Under the pieces are notes generated by a model. It was not told the DNA's origin. It did not search any database and saw only the letters and a list, made by a program, of their open reading frames with translations. The translations under genes were made by a program, and so were the position numbers. Shown here in pieces: positions 22,351 through 35,172 of a DNA stretch of 64,000 nucleotides. The first letter of the stretch is position 1, and each line of letters begins with the position of its first letter. The DNA comes from Taudactylus pleione (lineage: Eukaryota; Chordata; Amphibia; Anura; Myobatrachidae): NCBI GenBank assembly GCA_031769625.1, contig JAUIMM010000040.1, positions 11,472,501 through 11,536,500 on the forward strand, given 5' to 3'.

Positions 22351-25300
22351 CAGCAGCCACAACACCTGCTCCAGGGAATTCATTTCTGCAGTCATCTCTG
22401 CAGTTTCCTTCTATAAATACTTCTTGATCCCTCAACCACCCGCCTCTATCAAAATCTTTATGTAACTGTTATTAAGATTGGCCAACATTCACCAGCTCTC
22501 CCCCTGATTGGCGGCCAGCAAATGGCCCTAGACAGTACTTGGCTGCCCAGATTATTACCTGTGATGGGAGAGCGCAGCTTTCAGTCATTGGGATAGGCAC
22601 TGCTATTGGCTGGATGGCGATGGGGCTGGGTTAGGTGCCAGGAAGGGAGGATGGAGCTTGGCTGGTCAGTATGGCATTGTTCATGATATGTGGGCCGCAC
22701 TGTGGCAGAACGGCATGCTCTTGGTGCCCCCTTCCGTCCGGCGCCTGGTGAACATTCCCCCCTAGCTCCCCCTAGTTGTGGCCCTGGCCTGTGGATGACA
22801 GAATGGGTAATTGAGTCAAGTTCCTTACTACAACTGGAGAATAGTGATCAGGAGTAGCTGGTCCAACTGTAATGTGTTGGATGGTTGTGACCTGGTTGGC
22901 AGCAGACTTGTGTGACAATGAAGTAAAGTCCTGGCTGGCCAGGAGTTAGACTTACAGTTAAGAAGCAGAGTTGCTCCTTTTGCCGTGAGAGTTGTGCTCC
23001 GCATGAAACACCCCTAAAATATGTATCTCCTTCCATTGTAGATGCAGGTACAGGGAGGAGGAGGTAGCAACATGGAGAGAAGGTGACATGGGGAGGAGGG
23101 GGAGCAGCCTGGTAAGTGGTAACTGGAATGTAGGATGGGGAGGGGGAAGAGTACAGAGTCAAGATGGGCCGGGTTGGCTGATGTAAATTCCAGACTCACT
23201 GGTGAGAAGAGTCTGTAAGTGAGAATGATTAAAAAAGCGCATTGACAGTTTACACTGAACAGTGCTCCCTGTCTTGTGGCACTCTGTGCTGTGGCACATG
23301 TCGCACCACCCTAGTTATGGGCACCTTCTCCTCTTTGGCTTGATAATATTCCACAAGATATTCACCGTGTTCCACATTTGGCCATGACATTAGAATACAG
23401 CAGTGTTTCTACCATAATACACCTCAGCAACATCGATCATCATCTTCCTACAGTAGATATATTCATACAATACAGTGCAGAATGACAATATAGGAAACAG
23501 CCAAGTAAAAGAGATATTACTGAAGATAGATGGAAGGAAAAGAAAAGAAAGAATATAACAGAAGAAGCATAGCAAGAAGGTAGTGGGGAACTAAGAGGTG
23601 AAAAACGATAGGAAATGAAAACAGGAAAAAATATAATACATACAGAAGCTTTAAATTGAAGGAGTCAGTGGTTTGTTTGTATTTTGGAAGGTTTCTTATA
23701 GGCCTAGAAATGTTACATAATTACTACTTCTTGGATGGTTCTTCTAGGCACCTCAGATACTAGAATATCTAAGAAGAGTCCCTGCAGGTTAAATGTTAGG
23801 GTTGATTTTAAGTAGTAGAAGGGGAATCATCCACTTTTGTGGTCCCATTCAACTAAAAGCTATCATCTCAGAGCCAAGTAATGCAGGAGGTGGTAACTAA
23901 GTGAGGACCATAAAAAGGGGATGTTCTTACCTTGCAGAAATATTTTCCTCCTCACCACTGATGGATGGTTAGGAAAATACCCTTCACTTTTCAAAACTTT
24001 GGTGGATACAATTAGTAGGAGAGTACTACCATTGGCCATATCTACCAACAGCAATTTGCTTGGTTCTGGCCACTGAAATGACAGAGAATTATATCATGTG
24101 GTTTTCTCAAAAATAATAATAGCTATGTGTTATAGTACAAGGGATAGTTTAATATGCAGGTGATAGTGCTGAATGCAATTTTTTAAGAGGTCTTACTTTT
24201 AAATACCTTTTTACTAAAAACTGGCAGCACAGTTGTGAATAGCCTGGCATCTGGCCATTGTGTTTAGATGGGCACCCTATGTTAGATTCACAACAGAATG
24301 ATGGCATTCTGCAAAGGTTTTATGTACTACTAATGCTTTCGATTCACTCTATTTGCCAAAATCAACTCTAGGGTTGTAATGTGGCTATGAAGAGTGTTTC
24401 AGTGCTGGGACATGTTGCCTTTAGAATAGGAAAGTGGAGCCATGGTTTTGTGTCATTATTTGTTGCTAAAAGCAAATAAACCACACATATAAGTTATTTT
24501 ACACTGCTGTTTTATCCTCCTCGCCGCAAGTTCTTACCTTTCCCTCTAGGGGGTGAAGGGCGGGTGGGAACTTTCACCGGCATTCTTGGTGCGCAACGCA
24601 CCACTGCAGGAGTTCTCTTCCTGCAGACCTTCTTAACTGGGAAGCTTGTGGTCGGTGACCTTGGAGGATTTCGCCCTGTGCAGAGGCACCAGCTGCACCA
24701 CCCTCCCTATGGCCATGTTGAATGCATTGAATCCTGCAAGAGGTGACTAAGCTGTCAGTCTCCAGCTGTTGCTCTGTGGTTCTGTTGTCTAAGTATCTAG
24801 ATCCCACTTCAGCAGTTAAAGAAATGCTACTTTTTTTGATATTTGCTGAATTAGTCACCCTCAGATTTTAGTTGTGTGGGTTAAAATGAAATGATGTCAC
24901 ATTATGTGTCTATTAGAAGTTAGTGCACTCTCAAATGGTTGCTTATGTTGCCTCTTGGATACAATTACTCATTTACATAGATTCATAAGCATTTATAAAA
25001 AAAAGTTTGGCTAGTAAAATGTACATCTTGTGAAATTTATATGCTCCTCACCTATCCCTCTTACACCTCTCTTTCTGTTGCAGGAAAAGCTACTCATACA
25101 GCCCGTTACTCTGTACTGTTTATGCTTCTTGTAAAATTATGTGGAAAAACAGTATAATGTTATATTTAGCTCTGCAATGTTTTATCTCTCATTTGAATAA
25201 GGCTTATCAAAATATAATTTCAAACTAAAATATGGTTGATTAAATATTGTTCATTAATTACAATAACTAGATGCATTCATGGATTTCACAAGAGAAATAA

Positions 25301-26689
25301 TCAAATATAAAATGTGTTCATCAAAGTATATATTATATAGTTTCATATGGTTACATAGATTAATAAGAAGATATAAAAGTCCATCAACTTTAACCTATTA
25401 TAAGTTCTTCCTGTTGATTCAGTGGAAATCAAAACAAATTCAGCAAAGCAGCTGTCAATTTATCCCCATAGAGAGGGAAAATTATAATAACATAATTCCC
25501 TAAATCAGTCACTCCAATAATGAAATCCAATAGTCATATTTGGTGATACCATTCCTTGTAAGAAAACAAATAACTGTGGTACACTTCACTGTGAAAGGAT
25601 TATTGACTTGATTAACTGGAAAATGTGGCAACATAAAAGCATTTGGGGGAGGCAACCTGGGGGATTGGCTAGAAAAATTCCAGGCTTGTCTGACCATTTA
25701 AACGGTTTCATGGGCATGCATAAATTAGCCATTGTGATCGCCTTCATTTCAGTAGAGCCGCAGTGTTTGAGGCAGGTTAGACTTGTCTGACAAGCTGCGT
25801 AGCTGCACGATCTGCATCAATGTTACCAATGTTTATGCTGTTGCATACCGTCGGACGAATATGAGAAGGCAGCAGTGGGTGTCCAATTCTTGGGTAAGCT
25901 TTGAAGTCATTTGAATATTTTTGTTATTGCTGTCCGTAAAAGATCACAGCTGCAATTACATTAGCATAAATCCTGGAATTATGCCCAAAATGTACTCATC
26001 CCAATCCAAATAAAATGTGAAAATCTAAAAGAGCACCACTAACCTTATTTTGCACAGAGGTTTCATATAAAACCAAATAATTTAAAATTCCTGCATGGAG
26101 ATCACGTAAACAACAGGTCTAGTATGATATTTTTATATTTTTAATAAGTATTGTAGCCCTTTAAAAGCTTTGCAAACTGAAAAGATTCTTGAGAAATGTA
26201 AATATAGTTTTACTACTTTAATTTTTAGAACTAGAATCCATCCTAAATTACATGGTACATTCATTAAATAGACAATATAAATTTCACTCATAGAAATGAA
26301 TTGGGAAGCACTGATTGGTCCGTTTGCCTGCAGCTCCCATGCTGTATCAAATCAGTGTGGCCCCATTCATGCCCATGAAGTATATCTCCAAGTGACCTCC
26401 CAGTTGTTGTGGGGTCCCAAAAGGGACAAGTTGCATTGTCTGATGTGGGTTTTTGCTTTGCCAAGACCCTGGAGTATCGTAGAGTGCCTACAGGACCTTT
26501 TCCCCATTAATTGAGAGGATCTTAGTTTATTACAAAAATGTACTGTATGTACAGTGTGTGCACTCATAGATGCCATCAGGCCCTTGATGTTCAGGCATGC
26601 TTGCACTTGTGGTTTAACAATTGCCATCATCAACTGCAGGCTTGCTGGGACCAGTAAAAAAAATACCTATTTTAAAAATACATTATTCT
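22351..26689. other. No recognisable gene
   Basis: I checked both strands and see only short unsupported frames. No mobile-element termini, RNA genes or long tandem arrays are evident; some of this may be old transposon sequence below my recognition. Confidence 0.5.
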
Positions 26690-27370
26690 CTACTGTCCAC
26701 CAAGAGGGATAGATAGAAGAGCTCTAGTGCTATAGGAACTAGGGTTGGTTGGACTCAGGAGGGGCCCCCACTGTATTTTTTATACTGGAGGAACCAGCCA
26801 TTTTGCCAACTAGCTAAGGCTGGTGGAATGATGGTGTGGGGACTCCCACACTATGGTCCCACTAGCCCTGGCTGGTCAAGCCTAGAGCTAGTCAAGGAAA
26901 AATCAGGAGGAAGGACCCCATGCAAGTTTTCCCCTAATGTTTCCCATACCAGCCCACGAACAAATGCTGGGGCTGGTTAAGCTTGGATGGAGGGAGCCTT
27001 AGTTTTTTAATTATTATTTATTTATATGTAATCATTTATGCTCTTATACAGTATACATTGTACAGTGGCTAAATAAATGTACTGTAGTGCATGTGTGACA
27101 ATACCAGCAATGATCTGGAACTAAAGAAATTGACATTCTCCATAGAAATGAATGGGGGGGAGGGGTCTGCAAAAATTTAAAAAATGATGTACGACAATTT
27201 CCGAAGTGGTGTGTGGCAATTTTAGAGTGATGGTGTACTCTCTATGGACACTCTCAGTAGACATGATAGGGAGGCCTGTGACAATTTACAATATGATGTG
27301 AGACAATTTCTGAGTGATGGTTTAACTATTTGTGGACACTCTGTATAGAAATGAATGGGGCTGTGCCTCC
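26690..27370 (+). repeat. Dispersed non-coding repeat, forward copy
   Basis: The blocks around GTGGCTAAATAAATGTACTG (27065-27085), GCAATGATCT and CCATAGAAATGAATGGGG recur in reverse orientation at 47860-48250, 48625-48900 and 56100-56345. The upstream GGCTGGT-rich part (26800-27000) also recurs near 48000-48180. This defines an unnamed interspersed repeat family; its class is unknown, and no protein-coding frame is conserved. Confidence 0.55.
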
Positions 27371-27889
27371 ATCTCCTCTGATGACTAAACCCACTTCTCT
27401 TACATTACAAGGCAATCAGAGTCTATTTAAACAAAAGAAAGGAAAATATTGTATGTACTGCTGCACAAACGTAAAGCAAACTAAATACTGTACAGCAAAG
27501 TGTCCATAACACTATACTGTATACTGTACGGTTGCTATTTATTGGGCTTTATATAGTACTTGTAATAAATAGAAAAAGCCAGAAGCATTTTGTATACACA
27601 AAAATACAATAAATACATTATTCAGTATAGTGTAATACTGTAGTGTTGATCTGGCTAGTTTGGTAGGAATTTAGTGTGCCCATAACAGCATATAAATTAC
27701 ATTAGAATTGGCTAACAGTACATAGAGTATACAATGAAAATTAAGACACAACTGCTGTCCAGAATGTGGTACATTATTATTATTATTCATACAGGGAAAA
27801 AGTCAGAGAAACTAAGAGTGAATTTCGGTGTGAATTTAGTGTCCCCAAGAAAGCATATACAGTAGAGCACTTAGACCTGTAATGGGGTT

Positions 27890-28285
27890 GGGTATGAGTT
27901 GCCGGTAGTCAGGATCTCAGCGGTCAGAATCCTGACAATTTGATCCAGACTGGGTTAATATACCAACACTTGTTGGTTGGTATGCTAGCCCTCCCCCTAT
28001 CCCTACCCTAACCCTCCATTTCTGGTACCTAACCCTAACCTCCCCCCTAGTGCCTGAACCTAACCCCCCCTCCCCACACCCTAAACCTAACCCTTCCCCC
28101 CTTAGTGTCTAATCCTAACTCTCACCCTAGTGCCTAACCCCGCACCCTAACCCTTCCCCTAACCCCCAGTACTTACCTTTGGGATGCTGACGGTTGTATT
28201 CTGGAGCAGGGATCCTAACTGCTGATGGGATTCCGGTGCCTGTATTTAGATTGTCGGCATCCCATCAGCCAGGATGTTGACTATA
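27890..28285. mobile_element. MITE with TAACCC-rich interior, copy 2
   Basis: The left end (GGGTATGAGTTGCCGG...) and the reversed right end (GGATATAGTCAACATCCTGG...) form imperfect inverted repeats like those at 10790-11335. The interior again carries CCCTAACCCTAACCTCCCCC-like tandem sequence at about 27990-28160. No coding capacity is present. Confidence 0.55.
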
Positions 28286-28712
28286 TCCTCCTTTATTGGG
28301 CTACTGTTTCAATCAATGGTTGCAATCACTATACACTATGAAAAACCGTCTGTATTATTAATAACATAGATGCAAACAGTATAGTAGGTCCATAGTAGGC
28401 CCACCTACTTGTCCAAAAAATTACAGTGCAGAATAGAATGATAACTAAAAAAATGTACTTACTTGGTGGGGGGAGGGGGGTGTCTTTTCACCAGTGCAGC
28501 TGCTGCCACCTTCTCATTCTTATCCTCATCCTCATCTTCCTCCACCCCAAATACCTCTTCCTCTGCAGGAAAATAAGAAAAACAGATACATGTTTCTTTT
28601 TATTGGTAATAAGTAAGTGAGAAAGCAGTAACATGAAAATATAGTGTACAGAGCAGTAAGAGGACCTTAATACCAAATCACTAAATCTTTTTTTTTTTAA
28701 ATCCTACCGTAG
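28286..28712. other. No recognisable gene
   Basis: Short sequence with poly(T) and AT-rich tracts, ending at the left breakpoint of the large tandem duplication. Confidence 0.5.
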
Positions 28713-28714
28713 CA

Positions 28715-29689
28715 CTACAGTAGCATTAATCTTAGCAATAACTATACTGTAAACATAAATCTCTACAAGAATGTAACATAATAAATAGCTGATAAGGAGA
28801 AATGAACAAATACTGTATACAGTATTGTGCTAGAAGGGGAATTTATAAATACACAATGTACTGTAAATATACTGTAATAATAATAATGTACAATATAAAA
28901 CAATGTATACCAGAATCGGTGCCCGCATAACGTTCCCACATCTAGAAACTATTGTATAATTTTATAAGGGAGTTGTGAAGTGTCTCTATGTGATATAAGA
29001 TAATGCTCTGTACTATAGATTAGTGCCTTAGGAATCTTTTTACTTCTTTTAAATAATAAAGTTACCGTACATACCGCTCACAAGTGGTTCCTCCAAAGCT
29101 TTGTGTCCTCTGTGTCTTCTGTGTAAAAATAGACACTGTACTGTAAGTGGGCCTTAATACCAATTCCAACCAAAAAACACCCTAGTCTTAAATGTACATC
29201 TAACCCAATACAGGTAAAATACTGTAAACAAGCATAGTGATACACATCGTTACTTTTTAAACAATACAGTACATAAACCTCAGCTCTTTCCCTCACTATT
29301 CCTGCTGCTTCTCCACTTTACCAGCAGTACTCCCCTTCCTTAATATATGTGTAAGCTGTTGTTAGCAGATCCCTCTGTCCTCATTTTTCATCTTTCCCCC
29401 TAGGCCAGCATATTTGATGGTGCTTTACAATTGGAAACATTCAGTAATAAAACTAGACTGTATAATATTGCAAGCAGGGGTCTCTTACCTCTATCTGTTA
29501 TTACCTGAACTATACGGAAATAGTCATTGATACACAAGAATAGGTGCTACCTATTGCATATTAGTCTAGCCAGTTTGAAGAGGTTTTTGGTGGGCCAGTC
29601 AAACAGGAATGTTGGCCAGGGGTCAGATTGATGTGAAAGTAAAGAAAGAGAAAATATGTAAAGTTATGAGTGGATTTTAGAGAGCTTAT
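28715..29689. other. AT-rich flank of the LINE fragment, no gene
   Basis: This contains many ACTGTA/TACAGTA motifs and only a short, unsupported minus frame (29078-29296). The same sequence occurs at 34198-35172 in the second duplication unit. Confidence 0.5.
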
Positions 29690-31288
29690 AGGTTATGTGG
29701 TGGTTCTGGAATTCGATAAGCTTGTCTGAAGAGATGAGTTTTCAGGGAACGTTGGAAGGTTTGGAGACTAGAGGAAAGCATTCTTGTGCATTGGAGGGCA
29801 TTCCACAGAGTGGTAGCAGACCAAAAATAAATCTCTTTGCTGTGAATTGGGCAGGTGATGCATATGGATGAGATACGCTTATCTTGTACAGAGTAGAGAT
29901 GTCAAGTTGGAGAAATTTTTGAGATAAGCCAAGAGATTTATGTTGGTGTAGTTTTGTTAATAGCCTTACAGTATGTGTAAGTACAAGTATTTTATATTCG
30001 GTAGAACATAGGTAAACAATGGAGGAATTGACAGAGCTGAGTAGCAGACAATGAACATTTAATGAAGAAGAGCAACCTCACATCTGCATTAAAAGGGAAT
30101 TACAATGGTGATAGTCTGTTTTGGGGAAGACCAGTAAGGATGCATAAATCAATTAGGGAGATAATGAGTGCATGAATGAGAGTATATGTAGTGTCTTGAG
30201 TAAGATATGGTCATACTCTAGATATGTTTTTCTGCATGTAATGGTGCATACACACGGTCAGATTTTTCCTTCAGATCTGAACGATAATGATTTAAAAATC
30301 ATTCAGTCGTTCATATCTGAAGGAAAATCTGACATATCTGACATGCCTGAATGATGGACGATGAACGATGCGCGTTCCCGTTTGTCAGATAACGATATCT
30401 GACATCTGATGTGTTTGCAGTCAGACTTGGATGATTCCATTCATTTTAATGCAGTCAAAAATCGTTCAATCGTTCAAATTTTTCAAAACTATGGTAAAAT
30501 CGTTAAAATCGTTCAATCGTTCATCTGACAAATCTGACCGTGTGTATGCTCCATAACATAATTTGGAATCAGATTGAATGTGAGGAACAAAGGACAGTAA
30601 GAGTCAAGGATAACACCAATGCAGTAGTTGTGGGGTAGGGTTGATTGTCAAGTGATAAAGATATCAGATTGGTAACTACTGTTGGCAGGTAGAAATATTA
30701 TTAATTCTGTTTTGGAAATGTTAAGTTGGAGGTGGTGAGATGACATTCATGAGGAAATGGCAGAAAAACATTCAGTAACTCAGACCAATACATATGGTGT
30801 CAAATCTGGAGAGGATAGGTAATTTTGTGTATCATTTACATACAGATGATATTGAAATCCAAAAGAGCTGATAAGCTTACCAAGAGATGTGGTATAGAAT
30901 GAGAAAAACAGGGGAACCAAATCTGATCCTTGTGGTAGAGGTAGCAATGAGGAGGTGGATTTTGAGAAACAAACACTGAAAGAGCGATTAGATAAGTAGG
31001 ATGAGAACCAGGATATGGCTATGTTCTGAAGACCTAGCTATGTATTGTGGAGTTTGTATAAAAAGAGAGTGATCAACAGTGTCAAATGCAGCAGAAATAT
31101 GTAGAGGAATTAGAACTGAGTAATGGCCTTTAGACTTAGCAGTGAATTCACTACCTTAGTCAGTGCTGTCTTTGTGGAGTGTTGGGAATGAAAGCTAGAC
31201 TGAAGTTGGTCCAAAAAGTTGTGTGTGTGTGAATAAAGTGTGAGAGACAGGTGTAGACAAGTCTCTGAAGTAGCTTGGAGGGGCAAGG
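29690..31288 (-). pseudogene. CR1/L2-type LINE reverse transcriptase, copy in unit 1
   Basis: Read on the minus strand, this contains RT palm landmarks in degraded form: [11 protein letters not shown] near 31090-31060, [20 protein letters not shown] near 30870-30800 in place of the usual YADD block, and LNISKTELII near 30730. C-terminal thumb and tail sequence lies between 30170 and 29700. Stops and frameshifts are frequent. A 314-bp MITE interrupts it at 30241-30554. It ends abruptly at the LTR at 31289, so the upstream RT and endonuclease are missing. Confidence 0.75.
30241..30554. mobile_element. MITE with ATGG-GCATACACACGGTCAGA termini, copy in unit 1
   Basis: The left end reads ATGGTGCATACACACGGTCA and the reverse complement of the right end reads ATGGAGCATACACACGGTCA. 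The interior holds smaller palindromes (TCAGATCTGA-type, and ATCGTTCAATCGTTCA repeats). It splits the LINE RT. No coding capacity is present; the superfamily is undetermined. Confidence 0.8.
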
Positions 31289-32565
31289 TGTCAGGGTTCA
31301 GCCTAGGATCGGCTATATCTTACCACCGTGCCGGCTTCCCCTGACTTCCTTGTGGTCAGACGCCTGGTGCAGTGAGGGGTGAGATGCTGAGTATTCTACC
31401 TTAGGTGCTTTTGCGGACTTCCATGGTCGGCTGTGTGTTTTGGGGATTGGAGTTCCCATCATGGGCGCCGCCATGACAGTTCCTCTAATGTGACAGTCCT
31501 CCTAACCAATGGTAGCTTGATCTCAGTCAGCTGATGCTGTACTCCAATAATCTGCTACCCCTGGGTATAAATCCGCCCCCAGAACTTCAGGAAGATGCTG
31601 TTCAACTTCGTTATTCCAAGTGCCTGTGTTACTCCCATTGTTGCTCTGTGCTAAATCCTTCAGCGTGTTGCTTCAGCCTGCTCACAGTTTTCCAGTTTCC
31701 TGTATTAGCTTCCATGCTAACCCTTACTCTGAGACTTTAGCTTTCTCACAGTACTTCAGTGTTTCATGTCCCTTCCCTGTGTGTCTTTGTATATGTGCTG
31801 CTAATTCTATTGCAGCTTTCCTGTGGCTATTACCCTGTGTCACTGAGGTGTCAGATTACCTGCTAGTACTAATTAGCTCACAGCTGGCCCTCCAGCACTC
31901 TCCTAGTAATTGCCTTTGTCCAGTACCAGCATTACTAGCTTCCCCAGTTTATTCCGGCCTTCCCTCTGTGTTTTACTGTGTTTATCAGCTCCAGAATCTG
32001 TAGCAGTTCCTGTACATTTTCCTGTGTTTCCAAGCTAGCCTGCGACTGGGATTACTACATGTGCCTGTGTCCACTTATCTCTGTGTCTTGTTTGTGCTGT
32101 CAACACCTACATTTATAGCTTTCCAGTGCATGTTGGTGTTCTTTGCTCTGTGTCTTGTCTCTGCAAATCAGCTCTAAACATATCTAGCTATTCCCAATAT
32201 ATGCCTCTGTTTTTCTGTGCAATCAGCACTTGGATTTCTTAGTGATTCTCAGTACACTTTCCAGTATTCCTATGCTAGCCTGGGATTAGGATTCCTAAAC
32301 AGCGTTTCAATATCTAAGCATCCAGTTTACCTCCTGTGCTCTAGAATTTGCTTCATTAAATATAGTTTCCTGTCTTCTGCCATTCCTAGGGACCTGTCCA
32401 GAGGGCCGCGACCTGCTCACTTGGTGCACTGGAAAACCAAATCCCAATTGGAGGGTTCACTGGAAAAAAACACCAAGTGAGTTAGAGTCCGCGCCTCTGG
32501 GCAGGTCTAGCCAAACCGGTGTTCGGCCGCAACTAGGAGACCTAGTACAGTCACTTCCCAGGTCA
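31289..32565 (+). repeat. LTR of Ty3/gypsy-like element, copy in unit 1
   Basis: The repeat begins TGTCAGGGTTCAG and its last shared bases are GGTCA at 32565, followed by CCCGAACC, which may be a degraded primer-binding site. It is the duplicate of 36772-38048 and homologous to the 3' LTR at 41259-42513. A TATAAAT box lies at 31566-31572. Short open frames inside are not supported as genes. Confidence 0.8.
31566..31572 (+). promoter_or_regulatory. TATA box in LTR (unit 1)
   Basis: TATAAAT, about 280 bp into the LTR, is preserved at 37049-37055 and 41535-41541 in the other LTRs. It probably marks the U3/R boundary region of the element's promoter. Confidence 0.55.
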
Positions 32566-32641
32566 CCCGAACCCCCCAGCTTACCGTCCTCCACAGAGGA
32601 ACATTTGCATCGGATCATGACAGTTTGAACAGCCCAAAAAT

Positions 32642-34195
32642 ATGCAAGCCGCCGGGTTCCAGGGTGAAGCAGGTTTTCAGGATTTACTTTCTCGTGTGAC
32701 TGCACAGGAGACAGCTCTGCAATCCATCAGACAGCAGCTGCAAGAACTCTCTAGTCAAATGGTGGTTTTTCATTCGGTTCTAGCTGCTTTGTCCCCAGAC
32801 ACACCACAAGTTCCGCCAATGAATTCTGCATAGCTTCGTTCTGAAGTTCCAATTACCTCTACTGATGAAAATGTTTCCGTGTATACTAGTGAACCTCTCA
32901 AGTGTCCTCTGGTTCCCCAATTTTCAGATATTCCTGACCCTAAACCTTTCAAGAGTTTCTACTGGCTTCTAGAACAACTACAACATCTCCGTCCCAAACT
33001 TTTTCGAGTTATTCCCAAGCTTTCTAGTGTTACTCCTGACTTGACTAACAACCCTTCCAAGCAAACTACAGTAAAGCATCAAAGTTTCCTGCACCCTAAA
33101 CTTACTGAGGTTGAACGTCAGCGACGCTGGGAACTGCATCTGTGTTTATATTGCGGTTATGATGATCACTTTCTTAAGGACTGTACTCTGCGCCCACTGA
33201 GAAGTGGAGGCAAGTCTGTGACTCCCAACATCTGCACTTTCAGTTCTCCCCATCATTCATCAGTGATTTCCATTTCTTCAGTTACAGATAAGGAGGTGAT
33301 GTCTACTAAGCAAAAGAAAGTTCAAGTTTTTGATTGGGGCCCTGTTACAAGATGCTTCAACGCTCGTCTAAGAAATATAGGGAGGATATTTCAACCTTCT
33401 AAAGTCAGGGACACTACTCATTCCATTTCTACTGGTCACAGCCCGGATTCTGCCTGTTCCGGTCCCAGCCCGGATTCTGCCTGTTCCAGTCCCAGCCCGG
33501 ATTCTGCCTGTTCCAGTCCCAGCCCAGATTCTGTTTTTCACAATATGGGACTCCAGTCAGTAGCCCCAGGAGGGGTCCCAACTTCCTTACACCAAGTGAG
33601 TGTTTCAAGTCTCGCACCCCAAGAGGGGGTCTCAAGTCTCGCACCCCAGGAGGGGGTCTCAAGTCTCGCACCCCAGGAGGGGGTCTCAAGTCTCGCACCC
33701 CAGGACGGGGTCTCAAGTCTCGCACCCCAGGATGGGGTCTCAAGTCTCGCGCTCCAGCAGGGGTTCTCAAGTCTCGCGCTCCAGCAGGGGGTCTCAAGTC
33801 TTGCACTCCAGCAGGGGGTCTCAAGTCTCGTACCCCAAGAGGGGGTTTCAAGTCTCTCACCCCAGGAGGGGGTTACAAGTTTCGTGCCTCAGGAGAGGGC
33901 CATTGTTTCAAGTGTTACGCCCCAAGAAAGGGTCTCAAATTTCAAACCTCAAGAGGAGGTTTTGAGTCTCTCACCTCAGGGGGATGTTACAAGTTTTGTG
34001 CCCCAGGAGGGGGTGTTAATTTCAAGTCTTTTACCCCAGGAAGAGGTTACAAGTGTTGTACCCTTGGAGAAGACTTTTGTTTCAAGTTTCACACCCCAGG
34101 AGGGGGCCTCCGCTTTGAGTTTCACACCCCAGGAGGGGGCCTTCGCTTCGAGTTTCACGCCCCAGGAGGGGGCTTTCATTTCGAGTTTCACGCCT
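32642..34195 (+). pseudogene. gag: gag-like gene, truncated by the duplication (unit 1)
   Basis: This is the duplicate of the first part of the gag-like gene at 38125-41014. It starts with a 63-codon frame (MQAAGFQGEAGF...) closed by a TAG at 32831-32833. The next frame holds a CCHC zinc knuckle (CLYCGYDDHFLKDC) near 33140-33182 and the first part of the nine-residue repeats. At 34195 the gene is cut by the duplication breakpoint; translation would run 23 codons into unrelated sequence and stop at 34264. It lacks the capsid-like segment. Confidence 0.75.
33587..34195 (+). repeat. 27-bp coding minisatellite in gag, unit 1
   Basis: About 22 units related to GGTCTCAAGTCTCGCACCCC plus AGGAGGG stand in tandem and encode a nine-residue repeat, roughly VSSLAPQEG. 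The array is cut at the duplication breakpoint. Confidence 0.85.
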
Positions 34196-35172
34196 CACTA
34201 CAGTAGCATTAATCTTAGCAATAACTATACTGTAAACATAAATCTCTACAAGAATGTAACATAATAAATAGCTGATAAGGAGAAATGAACAAATACTGTA
34301 TACAGTATTGTGCTAGAAGGGGAATTTATAAATACACAATGTACTGTAAATATACTGTAATAATAATAATGTACAATATAAAACAATGTATACCAGAATC
34401 GGTGCCCGCATAACGTTCCCACATCTAGAAACTATTGTATAATTTTATAAGGGAGTTGTGAAGTGTCTCTATGTGATATAAGATAATGCTCTGTACTATA
34501 GATTAGTGCCTTAGGAATCTTTTTACTTCTTTTAAATAATAAAGTTACCATACATACCGCTCACAAGTGGTTCCTCCAAAGCTTTGTGTCCTCTGTGTCT
34601 TCTGTGTAAAAATAGACACTGTACTGTAAGTGGGCCTTAATACCAATTCCAACCAAAAAACACCCTAGTCTTAAATGTACATCTAACCCAATACAGGTAA
34701 AATACTGTAAACAAGCATAGTGATACACATCGTTACTTTTTAAACAATACAGTACATAAACCTCAGCTCTTTCCCTCACTATTCCTGCTGCTTCTCCACT
34801 TTACCAGCAGTACTCCCCTTCCTTAATATATGTGTAAGCTGTTGTTAGCAGATCCCTCTGTCCTCATTTTTCATCTTTCCCCCTAGGCCAGCATATTTGA
34901 TGGTGCTTTACAATTGGAAACATTCAGTAATAAAACTAGACTGTATAATATTGCAAGCAGGGGTCTCTTACCTCTATCTGTTATTACCTGAACTATACGG
35001 AAATAGTCATTGATACACAAGAATAGGTGCTACCTATTGCATATTAGTCTAGCCAGTTTGAAGAGGTTTTTGGTGGGCCAGTCAAACAGGAATGTTGGCC
35101 AGGGGTCAGATTGATGTGAAAGTAAAGAGAGAGAAAATATGTAAAGTTATGAGTGGATTTTAGAGAGCTTAT

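Larger units (their letters stand above)
28713..34195. repeat. 5483-bp tandem duplication, unit 1
   Basis: Every landmark in this unit recurs exactly 5483 bases downstream. The units share only CA at the junction (28713-28714, 34196-34197, 39679-39680), a microhomology-type breakpoint. I spotted only a few base differences, most of them CG to CA/TG transitions (for example 29067/34550). The unit contains flanking AT-rich DNA, a LINE fragment with a MITE, a full LTR and the first part of gag including 22 or so minisatellite units. Confidence 0.9.

Noticed and set aside
22068..22465. Two 120-codon frames with Ser/His/Gln-rich repeats
   Set aside because: They are explained by a 21-bp minisatellite; both phases are open, and no gene context exists.
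31534..32003. Frames inside the LTR repeated at 37017-37486 and 41503-42146
   Set aside because: They occur in all LTR copies only because the LTR is repeated. They lack motifs and vary at stops, and one is extended only by substitutions.
33429..33860. A 143-codon minus-strand repeat protein
   Set aside because: It is the antisense of the 27-bp gag minisatellite; its openness follows from the repeat period.
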